Assembly (NCBI GenBank): GCA_000403475.2 | Contig: KE159796.1 | Coordinates: 839,736-903,735, forward strand | DNA: 64,000 nt | Origin: Lachnospiraceae bacterium MD308 | GTDB taxonomy: Bacteria; Bacillota; Clostridia; Lachnospirales; Lachnospiraceae | Direction: 5' to 3' | Shown here: positions 62,587 to 64,000 of the stretch, in pieces | How the letters are laid out: every line of letters starts with the position of its first letter | How positions within the stretch are numbered: the stretch's first letter is position 1 | Position numbers and translations under genes: made by a program | The notes under the pieces: generated by a model | What the model was told of the DNA's origin: nothing | Database searches by the model: none | What the model saw: only the letters and a program-made list of their open reading frames with translations

Positions 62587-63966
62587 TTAAAATACAACAC
62601 TGTTTTCTGTTACTGTCTCACCGTCAAGGGCAATGTGGTCATAGTTTGTGAGACTGTAATTATTCCCCGCTTTTACGATGTAATATTCATCACTCTCACA
62701 GAGAATCTCTATTTGTTTAAATACGGCATAACCTTTGTTGATATTATAGACACCTTTAAGCTCTTTTGTTGATCTTAGAGAATAAGTCTCCGAGGATTCC
62801 GGCCGCACAAGAGCCGCTCCCTCCTCAAAAACCTGTGGGTCCAGATACACGGTATCATTTTCCTGGTTCCAGTAATACACATCAACTTTTTTAAATTCTG
62901 CTGTATCTGTACCTGTGTCTACAAGAACTCCCATCTCTCTGCTGTTGCCGTTCTGTGTAAGGTAATCTTTCGGGACTGTATAAAACTTTTTGTTTATAAC
63001 AGATGATTTCGGTATTTTAAGTCCCGACTCGTCTTTTAAAATCAATTCTACATCCAGATAACGTTCCTTCGCATAGCGTATCATAGAAGAATGAAAAGTA
63101 AGGAGACCAAGCCTGGAATTACGGCTGTGTACAATCTCCAAATCCGCCCGTTCGATTTGGTTGTCTTTGGAAAACTTCACCTTCACCCGCTTCATATCCG
63201 CCATCTCCTTTGCGGCATCCTCGCTCAACGAGATGACGAGTGTCCATGTGTCGCTCGTAATCAATTTATAAATAGGTGTTCCCGGTTTTACAGAAACATT
63301 GTTTGCCATCGTCTCAATTTTATAGTTTTCCTTTGAGAGCATATTCTCCGAGACATCAGAAACCTTTACCGTCTCAAAACCATCAAGGGAATACATAACG
63401 ATGCCATCTGACGCCGCCTTGTATACATTCACCCCATTGTTCTGGTTCTGGGTAAGCATCTCTTCGAGCTGCGCCTGTCTGCTCTGGCTGGATTTGCTTT
63501 CTAAAACATTGTTGATGTTGTCTTTCAGCGTATATACATCCCGAAACTGTGCATCGTCTGAATTTTCACTGAAAGACTGTATCTTTAAAAGCAGCGCTGC
63601 CTGCTCGTCCGCAGAAAGAGCTTCCTGTTCTTTAGAGCCTGTCTCACGAAAACTAAGCTTCTGGTTAGAAAGTGTGTAGACGTCAGTCCGTGCCCCTACC
63701 TTACTGCCTTCCGGGCTGAAATAATTGATAAACCCGTCCGCCTCAGAAGCAACAACTGTCTCATCCCTGATGATCAGTCCTGTATAGGCCGTATCCCTCA
63801 GTATAGAGCCTTCCCGCACTTCGTACACAGAAATGTGTTTGCTTGTAAGGTATGTAAAAATTGTAACAATCAAATAGATTAAGATGATACCAAAGATGGC
63901 ATTCCCAATATTAAAATGCATCTTTTTGCGGTATGTCTGTATATTTGTCAAATTCGTATCTGCCAA
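62587..63966 (-). CDS. HlyD-like adaptor-type membrane protein
   Basis: The 459-residue protein has one N-terminal membrane segment (NAIFGIILIYLIVTIFTYL), a lipoyl/HlyD-like beta domain (residues about 50-90 and 190-260, GIVMYSLDGFETVKV) split by a helical hairpin, and a C-terminal beta region. This resembles periplasmic-adaptor proteins. In Gram-positive bacteria such proteins are often encoded beside yggS and sepF, but their job is unknown. The start is TTG 63966, with AGGGGG 7 bases upstream. No transporter is encoded alongside. Confidence 0.7.
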   Translation of the reverse strand: MADTNLTNIQTYRKKMHFNIGNAIFGIILIYLIVTIFTYLTSKHISVYEVREGSILRDTAYTGLIIRDETVVASEADGFINYFSPEGSKVGARTDVYTLSNQKLSFRETGSKEQEALSADEQAALLLKIQSFSENSDDAQFRDVYTLKDNINNVLESKSSQSRQAQLEEMLTQNQNNGVNVYKAASDGIVMYSLDGFETVKVSDVSENMLSKENYKIETMANNVSVKPGTPIYKLITSDTWTLVISLSEDAAKEMADMKRVKVKFSKDNQIERADLEIVHSRNSRLGLLTFHSSMIRYAKERYLDVELILKDESGLKIPKSSVINKKFYTVPKDYLTQNGNSREMGVLVDTGTDTAEFKKVDVYYWNQENDTVYLDPQVFEEGAALVRPESSETYSLRSTKELKGVYNINKGYAVFKQIEILCESDEYYIVKAGNNYSLTNYDHIALDGETVTENSVVF

Positions 63967-64000
63967 AATTATGCCCCCTGTATCTTATCTAATGCCGCTC

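Noticed and set aside
1-64000. tRNA, rRNA, CRISPR arrays and insertion sequences
   Set aside because: No cloverleaf-like segment, regularly spaced repeats or transposase was recognised by eye; a tRNAscan or CRISPR search would be decisive.

Overview
The window is a 64 kb chromosomal segment of a spore-forming, strictly anaerobic Firmicute, most likely a gut Lachnospiraceae (Dorea/Blautia/Coprococcus-like). The reasons are a complete spoIIIA operon with spoIVB and spo0A, a group-B-like [FeFe]-hydrogenase, a giant 2-hydroxyacyl-CoA dehydratase-activase-like protein, a cobalamin MetH whose reactivation domain is a separate gene, BspA-type leucine-rich and choline-binding-like surface repeats, and Bacillus-like housekeeping gene order. 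No rRNA, tRNA, CRISPR array, insertion sequence or prophage was seen.

Layout. 0-5.5 kb: the end of pnp, then spoIIIAA-AH (forespore feeding channel). 5.6-8.5 kb: a RelA/SpoT-type alarmone synthetase and prfC. 8.5-19.5 kb: the conserved run Asp23-nusB-xseA-xseB-ispA-dxs-tlyA-nadK-argR-recN-spoIVB-spo0A. 19.5-27.8 kb: glgA, the metF / reactivation-domain / metH methionine unit, asnA and a monomeric hydrogenase. 27.9-34.1 kb: a cell-surface locus with three small exported proteins (two with a transglutaminase-like Cys-His-Asp triad), an MBOAT plus DHHW/AlgX-like O-acetylation pair, and a G5/DUF348 lipoprotein. 34.1-38.4 kb: the 1416-residue activase-like protein (minus strand). 38.6-46.2 kb: a rhomboid-like protein with a zinc ribbon, pyk, a DUF2089/membrane pair, a decayed GNAT gene, a LysR regulator, a TrmB regulator with lysA, and a DUF5105-like lipoprotein.

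46.2-46.7 kb has no annotated-size gene but holds the most interesting element: a compact type I toxin-antitoxin locus. It has a 29-codon holin-like (TxpA/BsrG/Fst-type) toxin on the minus strand, an opposing about 90-nt antisense RNA, two good promoters, a shared bidirectional terminator, and matching 5' elements in both RNAs. A second copy of the terminator lies beside it.

46.7-51.1 kb: a domain-permuted XdhC-family protein, rfbA-rfbB (dTDP-sugar synthesis), and an exported thioredoxin-like/LRR fusion. 51.1-55.4 kb: an L21 leader followed by rplU-prp-rpmA-obgE-yhbY-nadD-yqeK-rsfS; Prp is the protease expected to trim the L27 N-terminal extension seen here. 55.5-58.2 kb: lexA (with abutting SOS-box-like sites) divergent from a XerS-like tyrosine recombinase, then a TtcA-like PP-loop protein. 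58.3-64 kb (minus strand): an adaptor-like membrane protein, yggS, sepF, ylmH, lspA, rluD and a cytidylate-kinase-like protein, a form of the division-cluster tail that lacks ylmG, divIVA and ileS at their usual positions.

Gene calls rest on recognition of protein families and motifs by eye. Promoters, operators and RNA structures were matched by hand and are predictions.
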